Below, piece by piece: positions 33,654-41,745 of a stretch of DNA of 64,000 nucleotides; within the stretch, counting starts at the first letter, position 1; each line of letters opens with the position of its first letter. Below the pieces are notes generated by a model, which searched no databases, was not told where the DNA came from, and saw nothing but the letters and a program-made list of their open reading frames with translations. Source of the DNA: Stenotrophomonas maltophilia (GTDB taxonomy: Bacteria > Pseudomonadota > Gammaproteobacteria > Xanthomonadales > Xanthomonadaceae); the NCBI RefSeq assembly GCF_003205835.1, contig NZ_CP029773.1:3504501-3568500 (forward strand). The letters run 5' to 3'. A program made the translations under genes and the position numbers.

Positions 33654-34284
33654 ACTGCCGCTGCTGCTGGCCAGCGAGCCGCTGACGCTGCTTGGCTCGC
33701 GTGCGCTGTACTGGCCCGCACGGCAGGCACTGCTGATCGCCGACCTGCACCTGGGCAAGGCCGATGTGTTCCGTCGTTCCGGCATCGCGCTGCCCGGTGG
33801 CGGCACCCGCGGCGACCTGCAGCGCCTGCAGTCACTGCTGGATGCGCACACCTCTCGCGAACTCTGGATCCTGGGCGACATCCTGCATGGGCCGGTCCAT
33901 CGCGCCGCGTGGTACCAGCAGTGGCTGGCATGGCGCGAACGCAATGCCACGTTGGATGTGCATGTGCTGCACGGCAATCACGACCGGCAGCTACCGCATG
34001 CGCAGCTGCAGGTACAGATCCACGATGAGCTACGACTGCCGCCGTTCCTGCTTCGCCATGAGCCGATGCCCGATGCGGCATTGCACGTGATCGCAGGTCA
34101 TCTGCATCCGCAGATCGCCTTGCCACCGTTGCGGCGACGCTTCCCTGCATTCTGGTTGCGCGAGCGCACGATGATCCTGCCGGCGTTCTCCACGTTCACC
34201 GCTGGAATCGTGCCTGCACCTGCCCACGGCGAGCGGATGATCGCGTGTGTGGAGGGGGGCCTGGTGGAACTGCCCGTGCGTTGA
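33643..34284 (+). CDS. pdeM: Ligase-associated metallophosphoesterase PdeM
   Basis: A 213-residue calcineurin-like phosphoesterase. Metal motifs in order are DLHLGK near residue 35, GDILHGP near 79, GNHDRQ near 113 and GHLHPQ near 151, with His ligands as in the MPE superfamily. Family knowledge: PdeM is the fourth member of the ligase-exonuclease-helicase cassette and has Mn-dependent phosphodiesterase activity. It begins inside the helicase gene and ends the operon. The neighbouring minus-strand gene stops immediately beyond. Confidence 0.9.
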   Translation: MADELPLLLASEPLTLLGSRALYWPARQALLIADLHLGKADVFRRSGIALPGGGTRGDLQRLQSLLDAHTSRELWILGDILHGPVHRAAWYQQWLAWRERNATLDVHVLHGNHDRQLPHAQLQVQIHDELRLPPFLLRHEPMPDAALHVIAGHLHPQIALPPLRRRFPAFWLRERTMILPAFSTFTAGIVPAPAHGERMIACVEGGLVELPVR

Positions 34285-34285
34285 A

Positions 34286-34555
34286 TCAGGCCGGGCGGAC
34301 GCCCAGCACCGGCATCAGGCGGAAGTCGGGCGAGTCATCGTCACGCCGCCGCGGCAGGGCCTGGATGGCCACCAGCATTTCCTGCGCACAGGCCCGGATG
34401 CGTGCGTGATGCTCGGGCGATGCATGACTGATCAGGCTGCCGACATGGAATTCGAATACGTCCTCCAGTACGTCGGGCTGGTCCTCGTGCAGCATCTGCA
34501 GCAGACCGCGCAGCTTGCAGATTTCCGATTCCAGCTCCTCGACCGCGAACAACAT
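34286..34555 (-). CDS. Small hypothetical protein
   Basis: An 89-residue acidic, mostly helical protein starting MLFAVEELESEICKLRGLLQ. A very strong ribosome site (GAGGAGG) stands 6 bases before the ATG, so it is surely translated. There is no signal peptide, span or known motif; the first 25 residues could form a short coiled coil. It converges on pdeM with 1 base between stops. I do not recognise the family. Confidence 0.6.
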   Translation of the reverse strand: MLFAVEELESEICKLRGLLQMLHEDQPDVLEDVFEFHVGSLISHASPEHHARIRACAQEMLVAIQALPRRRDDDSPDFRLMPVLGVRPA

Positions 34556-34735
34556 GGCGTCCTCCTCTTCAACTTCAGCGGCTCATCCGGGCCGCAGCAG
34601 GCCGCAACGGCGGCGCCACCCGGGCCACGCGCGATGTTGATCACGGAAAGGAAAACGGGCGACGCGGCTGTCGCGTGCTCCCCTCTTCTCGCATATCCGC
34701 AGTGAGGCAACCGTTAATTCACGTGACGGCGAGCT

Positions 34736-36004
34736 TCACGCACCGGCAGTTGCGGTGATGATGCGGGTCGGTTCGGCGGCGGTCGCCAACGCGTCGATGA
34801 AGGCCGGATCCAGTGCCAGCGAGCCGAACCAGCCGTGCTGCGTGCCACTGAGCACGCGCAGCATGTGGCCACGACCACCCGGCAGGCGCCCCATCGGCCC
34901 GAGCAGTACATCGCGCGCCTTTGCCCATGCATCACGATCGGACTGGAACAACGGCGTCAGCCAGCGGCTCCAGCGCTGATAGACCGCCACATGCGCGCGT
35001 CGCTGCGCCTGGTAGGCCTGCAGCGCGACCGTGCTGCCGCCATAGGTGCGCACCGCATCGCGCAGCGCCAGCGCATCCAACAGCGCCATGTTCACCCCCT
35101 GCCCCAGCTGCGGGCTCATCGCATGCGCGGCATCACCGGCCAGTACCATGCGGCCCTGATGCCAACGCGTCATCACTGCGTCGCGATAGATCGCGCGCGC
35201 CATCTGGCCGGGGTCGCGCAGATGGGCGAAGCGTGCAGCGGCCTGCGGCCACAGCGCGTGCAGTTCCTCCAACCAGGCTGGCATGCCATCGCTCTGCCAA
35301 CGCTCGAAGTCGGCACGTGGCAGGCTCCAGAAGAAGCTCAGGCGCGGCGTGTCATCACCGGGGCGCGTGCCGACGGGCAGCAGCCCGATCATCTTGCGCG
35401 CGGCCACATAGCGTTGGCGCAGCTCCTGCACGTGCGGCCAGTCTTCGGCCGGCAGCAGGCACCACAGCGCCCCCCAGGGATACACACGGTCCAGCCCGGC
35501 ACCGCCGGCGATGGTGCCGCGCAGCGTCGACGCGGCGCCATCGGCGGCCACTACCAGGTCGAACGGGCCATGCGTGCGCCCGTCGCTGTCGCGCAGACGG
35601 CCGTGTTCGGCATCCACCTCGGTAATGGTGGTACCGGCATGCAGCTGGCCCTCGCCTGCGCGCGCCTCGTCCAACAGCGAGAACAAGGCCCCGCGCTGCA
35701 TGCCCAGGCCGTGCAGGCGCGCATCCAGTCCCTCGTAGCGCATGTCCATCACCGCGCGCTCGCACGGCGTGTCGCCATACAGGCGGTGCACCGGCGCGGC
35801 ATGTGCGCGCACGGAATCAAGCAGGCCCATCTGCCACAGTACCTGCAGGCCGCTGGGCTGCAGCAGGAAGCCGGCACCCACCGGCCCCGGCGTGGGCACG
35901 CGTTCGAAGATCTCCACCTCGTGGCCGTCACGGGTGAGCAGGATGGCCAATGCCTGGCCAGCGGTGCCGTAGCCGATCACGGCGATGCGCAGTCGTTCCG
36001 TCAT
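34736..36004 (-). CDS. FAD-dependent aromatic-ring monooxygenase-type protein
   Basis: A 422-residue flavoprotein starting MTERLRIAVIGYGTAGQALA. It has the FAD-binding GxGxxG near residue 11, the DG-type motif VVAADGAAST near residue 154, and the second FAD motif GDAAHAMSPQLGQGVNMALLDA near 290. This is the class A (PHBH/salicylate hydroxylase-like) monooxygenase family, which uses NAD(P)H and O2 on aromatic or ring substrates. No pathway genes are near, so the substrate is unknown. An upstream in-frame ATG would add 19 basic residues without support. The gap 34556-34735 shows nothing. Confidence 0.82.
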   Translation of the reverse strand: MTERLRIAVIGYGTAGQALAILLTRDGHEVEIFERVPTPGPVGAGFLLQPSGLQVLWQMGLLDSVRAHAAPVHRLYGDTPCERAVMDMRYEGLDARLHGLGMQRGALFSLLDEARAGEGQLHAGTTITEVDAEHGRLRDSDGRTHGPFDLVVAADGAASTLRGTIAGGAGLDRVYPWGALWCLLPAEDWPHVQELRQRYVAARKMIGLLPVGTRPGDDTPRLSFFWSLPRADFERWQSDGMPAWLEELHALWPQAAARFAHLRDPGQMARAIYRDAVMTRWHQGRMVLAGDAAHAMSPQLGQGVNMALLDALALRDAVRTYGGSTVALQAYQAQRRAHVAVYQRWSRWLTPLFQSDRDAWAKARDVLLGPMGRLPGGRGHMLRVLSGTQHGWFGSLALDPAFIDALATAAEPTRIITATAGA

Positions 36005-36059
36005 GGCCGCATTGTGCCCGACGCGGGCGGATCGCGAACGGGCCGCGGGCAATCCGCGC

Positions 36060-36087
36060 AAAAAAAACCCCGCCGAAGCGGGGTTTT
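36060..36087 (-). terminator. Intrinsic terminator of the cold shock gene
   Basis: The stem CCCCGC (36068-36073) pairs with GCGGGG around CGAA. On the minus strand it ends in eight T, 20 bases after the csp stop. The TTTT on the other side makes it partly bidirectional. Confidence 0.9.
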
Positions 36088-36106
36088 CAACGCACTGTCG
36101 AGTGGA

Positions 36107-36313
36107 TCACTCGGCCGGCGTGATGTTCGAAGCCTGGGCACCCTTCGGGCCCTGGGTCACGTCATAGGTGACACGCTGGCCTTCCTGCAGGCTGCGGAAG
36201 CCCTTGGAGTTGATGGCGGAGAAGTGCGCGAACACGTCGGCGCTGCCATCCTCCGGCGAGATGAAGCCAAATCCCTTGGCGTCGTTGAACCACTTGACGG
36301 TACCGTTCGGCAT
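36107..36313 (-). CDS. Cold shock protein (CspA family)
   Basis: A 68-residue single cold-shock domain starting [23 protein letters not shown]1 is KGFGFI and RNP2 is VFAHFSAI, both intact, so it should bind single-stranded RNA and DNA and act as an RNA chaperone. A clean terminator follows. Longer in-frame extensions upstream have no csp similarity. It could be constitutive or cold-induced; no cold-box is evident to me in the short upstream gap (36314-36401). Confidence 0.95.
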   Translation of the reverse strand: MPNGTVKWFNDAKGFGFISPEDGSADVFAHFSAINSKGFRSLQEGQRVTYDVTQGPKGAQASNITPAE

Positions 36314-36401
36314 GGTGATGCGAGACCTTATGCAATGAATGGGTGGTGTACGCTGAACCCGCGCACAAGCTGAGTATGCAAAGCTTGCTCGGGGAAGACA
36401 A

Positions 36402-37148
36402 TCACCCCCGCGCCAATTCGCCCACCAGTTCCGGAAGTCCGTTGCTTGCCGCCTGCACGTTGGCCAGCACTTCGGCCATCGTAATCTCCTCGCCATCACC
36501 GCAGCCGGCGGCCCAGTTGGCGATGATCGCCAGGCAGGCGTAATCCAGCCCCAGCTCCCGCGCCAGCGCGGCTTCCGGCATGCCGGTCATGCCCACCAGA
36601 TCGCAACCGTCGCGGCGCATGCGGGCGATTTCGGCGATGGTTTCCAGGCGCGGCCCCTGCGTTGCGCCATAGCAGCCACCGTCGTGGACCGTGACACCGG
36701 TCACTTTGGCTGCCGCCAGGATCTTGCTGCGCAGCATCGGCGTGTACGGATGGCCGAAATCGACGTGGACCACGTCGGTGCCTTCTTCTTCACAGATCGT
36801 GCTGATGCGGCCCCAGGTGTAGTCGATGATCTGGTCCGGGCAGGCCAGCACGCGCGGACCGAAGTTCTCGGTGATGCCACCCACCGTGTTCAACGCCAGC
36901 ACCCGCTGCGCGCCCAGCTGCTGCAGCGCGGCCAGGTTGGCGCGGTAGTTGATCTTGTGCGGCGGCAGCGAATGGCCTTCGCCATGCCGCGCCAGGAACG
37001 CCACGCGATGGCCGAGCAGCGTGCCCACGCGCACCGGGCCGGACGGACGGCCGAAGCGGGTGTCGATTTCGTGGGTCTGCACGTCGTCAAGCTTGGCCAG
37101 GTTGTAGACACCGGTACCGCCGATCACGGCCAGGGCGATCTGTTGCAT
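36402..37148 (-). CDS. S-methyl-5'-thioinosine (or thioadenosine) phosphorylase
   Basis: A 248-residue protein of the PNP/MTAP phosphorylase family, starting [17 protein letters not shown] with GGAG suitably spaced. Key stretches are [35 protein letters not shown] and [20 protein letters not shown]. They resemble the Pseudomonas methylthioinosine phosphorylase more than classical MTAP. The reaction would split methylthioinosine to hypoxanthine and methylthioribose-1-phosphate. The gene just upstream in the same operon is hpt, which reuses hypoxanthine, so the two steps fit together. Confidence 0.85.
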   Translation of the reverse strand: MQQIALAVIGGTGVYNLAKLDDVQTHEIDTRFGRPSGPVRVGTLLGHRVAFLARHGEGHSLPPHKINYRANLAALQQLGAQRVLALNTVGGITENFGPRVLACPDQIIDYTWGRISTICEEEGTDVVHVDFGHPYTPMLRSKILAAAKVTGVTVHDGGCYGATQGPRLETIAEIARMRRDGCDLVGMTGMPEAALARELGLDYACLAIIANWAAGCGDGEEITMAEVLANVQAASNGLPELVGELARG

Positions 37149-37230
37149 TCGAAGCACTCCATGAAAAGACGAACGCCGGCACCCGAGGATGCCGGCGGCA
37201 GAGGAAGACGCGCTGCGGGCGGCTTCGCCG

Positions 37231-37785
37231 TTATTCCTTCATCGCGTAGATGGCCGGCACGCAGCGCAGGGTTTCGTTGACGTCCATGCCGAAGCCGAAC
37301 ACGTAACGGTCCGGCAGTTCGATGCCGGCGTAGTCGGCAGTCACGTCCGGCAGCGCGCGGTCATGCTTCTTCACCGTCATCGCGGCGATGCGCACGTCGG
37401 TCGCGCCTTGTTCCAGGCACCAGGTGCGCACGCCCTGCAGGGTGTAACCCTCGTCGAGGATATCGTCGACCAGCAGCACGCGGCGGCCGAACAGCGAGGT
37501 GGCCGGCTTGTGCTTCCAGACCAGGTCGCCGCCGGTGGTTTCACCGCGGTAGCGGGTGGCGTGCAGGTAATCGAACTGCACGTCCTGGCCGCGCGCGCCC
37601 AGCTCCAGCGCCAGCTGGCCGGCGAACGGCAGTGCACCGTGCATGATGGACAGGAACAGCGGCACCTCGCCCTTGTAATCGCGCGCGATGGCGTCGGCGA
37701 TACCAGCGATGGCCTTGTCGATGGTGGGGCGGTCGACCAGCAGGTCAGCCTGGGCCAGGGCCTGGGAAATGGTGAGGTTGGGCAT
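37231..37785 (-). CDS. hpt: Hypoxanthine(-guanine) phosphoribosyltransferase
   Basis: A 184-residue purine salvage enzyme. The PRPP-binding motif VLLVDDILDEGYTL lies near residue 100, the IMHGALPF loop near 47, and DYAGIELPDRYVFGFGMD near the C-terminus. It converts hypoxanthine (and guanine) plus PRPP to IMP/GMP in the cytoplasm. Its ATG overlaps the nagZ stop by one base (TGATG), so it is translationally coupled to nagZ. The phosphorylase gene follows 82 bases later in the same direction. Confidence 0.93.
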   Translation of the reverse strand: MPNLTISQALAQADLLVDRPTIDKAIAGIADAIARDYKGEVPLFLSIMHGALPFAGQLALELGARGQDVQFDYLHATRYRGETTGGDLVWKHKPATSLFGRRVLLVDDILDEGYTLQGVRTWCLEQGATDVRIAAMTVKKHDRALPDVTADYAGIELPDRYVFGFGMDVNETLRCVPAIYAMKE

Positions 37786-38792
37786 CAGACGGTTCTTCCA
37801 AGGGTTTCAAGCAAATGGGATTGGGTGTCGCCATGGCGGGCATCGGCCAGCAGGCCATCCCAGCCGAGTGCGCCGCGGCCAAGCAGGCCCAGCAGCGCAG
37901 CAGTATTGAGGGAGCGCCCCTGCACCGCGTGCAGGGCTTCATCGACCAGTTCCGGGTGGCAGACCAGCACCACGTCGCAGCCGGCATCCAGATGCGCGTG
38001 CACGCGCGCCGGCACACCGCCCGCACTGTGCGAGGCGGCCATGCCGATGTCATCGGAGAACACCACGCCGCGGAACCCGAGCTCGCCGCGCAGGATGTCC
38101 TGGATCCAGCGCGGTGAATAGCCGGCCGGTTCCGGTGCCACCTGCGGATAGATCACGTGCGCCATCATCACCGCGTCGGCACCGGCGGCGATGCCGGCCT
38201 GGAACGGGACCAGGTCCTGCGCGCGCAGCTCGTCCAGCGCACGCGGGTCGATCGCGGTATCCACGTGGGTATCTTCCAGCACGGTGCCATGGCCGGGGAA
38301 ATGCTTGAGCGTGGCGGCCATGCCGACCGCATGCATGCCGCGCACGTAGGCGGCGGTGAACGCGGCCACCACCTGCGGGTCTTCACTGAAGGCGCGGTTG
38401 CCGATGGCGCGGTTGCCACGGCCAAGGTCGACCACCGGCGCGAAGCTCAGGTCCAGGCCACTGGCGCGCACTTCGCTGGCCATCAGCCAGGCGTGCTGCT
38501 CGGCCAGCGTCAGCGCCTGCTGCGGGTCGGTGGCGTACATCGCCCCGATGTCCTGCAGCGGCGGCAGCTCGCTGTAGCCCTCGCGGAAACGCTGCACGCG
38601 ACCGCCTTCCTGGTCCACGCAGATCAGCTGCGGGCGCGGCGCGGCGGCGCGGATCGCCGCGCTCAGATCGGTTACCTGCTGGCGCGAAGCGAAGTTGCGC
38701 TTGAACAGCACCACCCCGGCCACGGCATCGTGCTGCAGCCAGTCACGTTCCTGGGCAGTCAGTTCAGTGCCGGCAACGCCGATCAGCAGCAT
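37785..38792 (-). CDS. nagZ: Beta-N-acetylhexosaminidase NagZ
   Basis: A 335-residue glycoside hydrolase family 3 enzyme starting MLLIGVAGTELT, with GGAG before this ATG. Signatures include CVDQEGGRVQRF, FAPVVDLGRGN, KHFPGHGTVLEDTH and VVFSDDIGMAA, the last holding the nucleophile Asp. NagZ is cytoplasmic and removes GlcNAc from muropeptides during cell-wall recycling. In Stenotrophomonas this step makes the ligand of AmpR and so influences L1/L2 beta-lactamase induction. It heads the nagZ-hpt-phosphorylase unit. Confidence 0.95.
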   Translation of the reverse strand: MLLIGVAGTELTAQERDWLQHDAVAGVVLFKRNFASRQQVTDLSAAIRAAAPRPQLICVDQEGGRVQRFREGYSELPPLQDIGAMYATDPQQALTLAEQHAWLMASEVRASGLDLSFAPVVDLGRGNRAIGNRAFSEDPQVVAAFTAAYVRGMHAVGMAATLKHFPGHGTVLEDTHVDTAIDPRALDELRAQDLVPFQAGIAAGADAVMMAHVIYPQVAPEPAGYSPRWIQDILRGELGFRGVVFSDDIGMAASHSAGGVPARVHAHLDAGCDVVLVCHPELVDEALHAVQGRSLNTAALLGLLGRGALGWDGLLADARHGDTQSHLLETLGRTV

Positions 38793-38870
38793 GGTCGATC
38801 TCCACAACGCGCGCCCGCATGGCGCAGTGCCGCATTGTCGCAGAACCGGCCGACAGGCGCAGTGGTCAGA

Positions 38871-38945
38871 AAAAGGGGACGGAGGGGATTAAGACGTATC
38901 CAGCCCACGGGGCCGATTGCGGCTTAATCCCCTCCGTCCCCTTTT
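38871..38945. repeat. GGGGACGGAGGGG inverted repeat, copy A
   Basis: A perfect 23-bp inverted repeat, arms AAAAGGGGACGGAGGGGATT plus AAG (38871-38893) and the complement (38923-38945), around a 29-base loop. It lies in the gap before nagZ and after the frnE-like gene. Related copies are at 39681-39756 and, decayed, at 15165-15218. Confidence 0.85.
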
Positions 38946-38954
38946 CGGGTGCGA

Positions 38955-39650
38955 TCAGACCTTGCAGCCGTCCGGGCCGCAGGCCTCGTCTCCGTCAGCC
39001 GAAGCTGCCGGGGCACCCTGTTCGGCCGCGATCTGGCGCAGGGCGTTGGCGAAGGCCTCGGGGGGCTGCGCCCCGGAAATGGCCCACTTCCCATCGATGA
39101 CGAAGGTCGGCACCGAAGAAACGCCCAATGCGTGGGCCTGCGCCAGCTTCGCTTCAACCTCGGCCAGGCCGCGGTCGGAGGCCAGCATCTGGGTGATTTC
39201 GCCTGCGTCGAGCCCCCCCGTCACGCCCGCCTTGATCAGCACCGCGCTGTCCGCCAGGTTCTGACCAAGCTCGAAGTGGGCGCGGAACAGCGCCTCCCCG
39301 ACCGCGTCCTGCACGCCGTGCTGGCCGGCCAGCCACAGCACCCGGTGCGCCGGCAGCGTGGTCACCCGCACCTGGCCCCGGCTGAAGTCCATCGGCAGGC
39401 CTTCCGCACGCGCCGTGGTCTGGGTCTGGCCGAGGATCTGTTCGGTGCGCTCGACGCCACCGAACTTGCGCACATAAGCCTCGCGCAGCGGCACCGGGGT
39501 GTCGTCCGCGTCCGGGTCCAGCTGGAACGGCTGCCAGTGGATATCGAGTTCAGGCGCATTGGCGCCCAGCAACTGCACACCCTGCTGGAAACGATGCTTG
39601 CCGATCCAGCACCAGGGGCAGACCAAGTCCGAGTAGATGTCGATTCTCAT
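38955..39650 (-). CDS. DsbA-family FrnE-like thiol oxidoreductase/isomerase
   Basis: About 231 residues starting MRIDIYSDLVCPWCWIGKHR; a GTG two codons earlier is also possible. CPWC near residue 11 is the redox motif of the FrnE/2-hydroxychromene-2-carboxylate isomerase branch of the DsbA fold. The segment SSVPTFVIDGKWAISGAQPP holds the cis-Pro. No signal peptide is present, so it is cytoplasmic. The C-terminus adds two Cys (EACGPDGCKV). FrnE of Deinococcus acts in oxidative stress; the substrate here is unknown. It is flanked on both sides by the same type of long inverted repeat. Confidence 0.85.
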   Translation of the reverse strand: MRIDIYSDLVCPWCWIGKHRFQQGVQLLGANAPELDIHWQPFQLDPDADDTPVPLREAYVRKFGGVERTEQILGQTQTTARAEGLPMDFSRGQVRVTTLPAHRVLWLAGQHGVQDAVGEALFRAHFELGQNLADSAVLIKAGVTGGLDAGEITQMLASDRGLAEVEAKLAQAHALGVSSVPTFVIDGKWAISGAQPPEAFANALRQIAAEQGAPAASADGDEACGPDGCKV

Positions 39651-39680
39651 CCACACGACATGGGGCCCCTCCCCCAGGAT

Positions 39681-39756
39681 AAAAGGGGACGGAGGGGATC
39701 AAGTCGTTTTCAGCACAGGCGGGGTAAAGACGACTTAATCCCCTCCGTCCCCTTTT
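39681..39756. repeat. GGGGACGGAGGGG inverted repeat, copy B
   Basis: Arms of 27 bases with one mismatch (39681-39707 and 39730-39756), beginning AAAAGGGGACGGAGGGGATC, with a 22-base loop. It lies between the CYTH gene end and the frnE-like gene start. Copy A brackets the other side of frnE. Confidence 0.85.
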
Positions 39757-39763
39757 TGGAATT

Positions 39764-40249
39764 TCACCACTGTGAATAGGGGTGACTGGCCAAGGCGACG
39801 TTGTAGTAGCGGGCGTCGTCGGTGACTTCCGCGCCGGCCCAGTCTGGCAGGTCGATCGCCTGGTCGGCGCTGTCCAGTTCGACTTCGGCCACGATCAGGC
39901 CGGCGTTGTCGCCGAGGAACTCGTCCACTTCCCAGGTCAGGCCGGCGTGCTCGACCAGATGGCGGCGCTTGTCGATCAGGCCACCCACGCACAGCGCCAG
40001 CAGCGCGCGCGCGTCCTCCACCGGAATCGGGTAATCGAATTCCTGCCGGGTGTGGCCGATGGTGCGCGACTTCAGGTTCAGCGCCGCATGGTCGCCCTCG
40101 ATACGCACGCGCACCGAGGCGTTCTGGGTGCCGCGATCCAGCGCGCCCATGTCGTTGATGTAGCCCTGCGCCATCGGGATCACCCGGTGCGCAGCGGATC
40201 GCCAGCCATCGTTGATGACCAGGAATTTGCGTTCGATTTCAATGCCCAT
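39764..40249 (-). CDS. CYTH-domain protein (triphosphate tunnel metalloenzyme)
   Basis: A 161-residue protein starting MGIEIERKFLV, with the ExExK signature (EIERK) of CYTH/TTM enzymes. Later basic and acidic strands (RVRIEGDHAALNLKSR, WEVDEFLGDNAGLIVAEVEL) match the tunnel. These cytoplasmic enzymes hydrolyse inorganic triphosphate or related phosphates; bacterial single-domain ones are often tripolyphosphatases. The substrate is inferred from the family only. The gene lies 34 bases after rlmD in the same direction. Confidence 0.88.
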   Translation of the reverse strand: MGIEIERKFLVINDGWRSAAHRVIPMAQGYINDMGALDRGTQNASVRVRIEGDHAALNLKSRTIGHTRQEFDYPIPVEDARALLALCVGGLIDKRRHLVEHAGLTWEVDEFLGDNAGLIVAEVELDSADQAIDLPDWAGAEVTDDARYYNVALASHPYSQW

Positions 40250-40283
40250 GGCGCGATTATGCGCCATGGGTGATGACAGCCGC

Positions 40284-41618
40284 TCAGCGCTTCTCGAACA
40301 CCGCGATGCTTTCCACGTGCGCGGTGTGCGGGAACATGTCCATGGCACCGGCGCTGACCAGGGTGAAGCCCTGCTCATTGACCAGATAGCCGGCATCGCG
40401 CGCCAGCGAGCCCGGGTGGCAGCTGACATAGACGATGCGCTTGAACTGCTTCAGCGGCAGCTGCTGCAGCACCTCGATCGCGCCCGAGCGCGGCGGGTCC
40501 AGCAGCAGCTTGTCGAAGCCCTGGCGCATCCACGCGGTGCTGCGCTGGTCCTGGGTCAGGTCGGCACTGAAGAACTGGGCATTGGCCAGGCCATTGCGCT
40601 CGGCATTCTCACGGGCACGCGCGACAAGGCCGGCATCACCTTCCACGCCGACCACTTCGCGCACACGGCGGGCCAGCGGCAAGGTGAAATTGCCCAGGCC
40701 GCAGAACAGATCCAGCACACGCTCGTCCTCACCCGGCTCAAGCAGGTCCAGGGCGTGGGCAATCATCTTCTCGTTGAGCTTGGCGTTGACCTGGATGAAG
40801 TCCAGCGGGCGGAACGCCAGCTCGACGTCCCACGGCGCCAGCCGGAACGACAGCGGCACGCCCTGCCCGTCCAGCGGCTGCACGGTGTCCACGCCACCGG
40901 ACTGCAGGTAGATCACGAAGCCATGCTGCTGGCCGAAATCGGCCCAGGCCGCACGGTCGGCATCACTCAGCGGCTGCAGATGGCGCACGGTCAGGACCAC
41001 GGCCTGGTCACCGGCAATGAATTCGATCTGCGGAATGTCACGCTTGCCATCGAGCGACTCGATGAAGGTGGACAGCGCCTCGACCTTGGTGCCGATCTCG
41101 GGGATCACGGTCAGGCACTGGCTGAGGTCGGCGACGAAGCGCGGATCCTGTTCACGGAAGCCGACCAGGGTCTTGTCCTTCTTCTCGACCCGGCGCACCG
41201 AGAAGCGGCCCTTGCGGCGGTAACCCCAGCTCTCGCCGACCAGCGGCGCCAGCACGGTGCCCGGCTTCACGTGGCCGATCCGCTCCAGGTTGTCCATCAG
41301 CACGCGCTGCTTGGCGACAATCTGCTGGTCTTCGTCCAGGTGCTGCAGCACGCAGCCAGCGCAGGTACCGAAGTGCGGACACTTCGGAGTCACGCGCTGC
41401 GGCGAGGCCTGCAGCACTTCCACCGTACGCGCTTCGTCGAAATGGCGGCTGCGGGCGGTCTGTTCCGCCATGACCACCTCACCCGGCAGGGCGCCGCTGA
41501 TGAAGGTGACCTTGCCGCCCTCACCTTCACGGCGGGCGACGCCGCGACCATCATGGCTGAGGTCGAGGATCTCGGTCTGGAACGGGGTACGGTCGATGCG
41601 GGAGCGGGATCGGGCCAC
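40284..41618 (-). CDS. rlmD: 23S rRNA (uracil-1939-C5)-methyltransferase RlmD
   Basis: About 444 residues beginning at a GTG (VARSRSRIDRTPFQTEILDL); this start gives the usual RlmD length and includes the whole TRAM domain (residues 14-60). The iron-sulfur site is CPHFGTCAGC near residue 85. The SAM-binding VLDLFCGLGNFTLPLA lies near residue 300, and the catalytic Cys in VYVSCHPGSLARD near 395. The enzyme methylates U1939 of 23S rRNA. The open frame runs further upstream across the start of the response regulator gene, which I do not count. It is divergent from that gene. Confidence 0.9.
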   Translation of the reverse strand: MARSRSRIDRTPFQTEILDLSHDGRGVARREGEGGKVTFISGALPGEVVMAEQTARSRHFDEARTVEVLQASPQRVTPKCPHFGTCAGCVLQHLDEDQQIVAKQRVLMDNLERIGHVKPGTVLAPLVGESWGYRRKGRFSVRRVEKKDKTLVGFREQDPRFVADLSQCLTVIPEIGTKVEALSTFIESLDGKRDIPQIEFIAGDQAVVLTVRHLQPLSDADRAAWADFGQQHGFVIYLQSGGVDTVQPLDGQGVPLSFRLAPWDVELAFRPLDFIQVNAKLNEKMIAHALDLLEPGEDERVLDLFCGLGNFTLPLARRVREVVGVEGDAGLVARARENAERNGLANAQFFSADLTQDQRSTAWMRQGFDKLLLDPPRSGAIEVLQQLPLKQFKRIVYVSCHPGSLARDAGYLVNEQGFTLVSAGAMDMFPHTAHVESIAVFEKR

Positions 41619-41745
41619 GTGGCAACAGGCTGCGGGCAAAAATGGGGGCGTATTGTCGCAGATCCTGACTGGCAGGGTCGGGACCCGCTTGCGCCCGCCG
41701 CCGCTGTGCTTGATGATTGGGCCAGCTGACATGGAGGCAGCCCTG

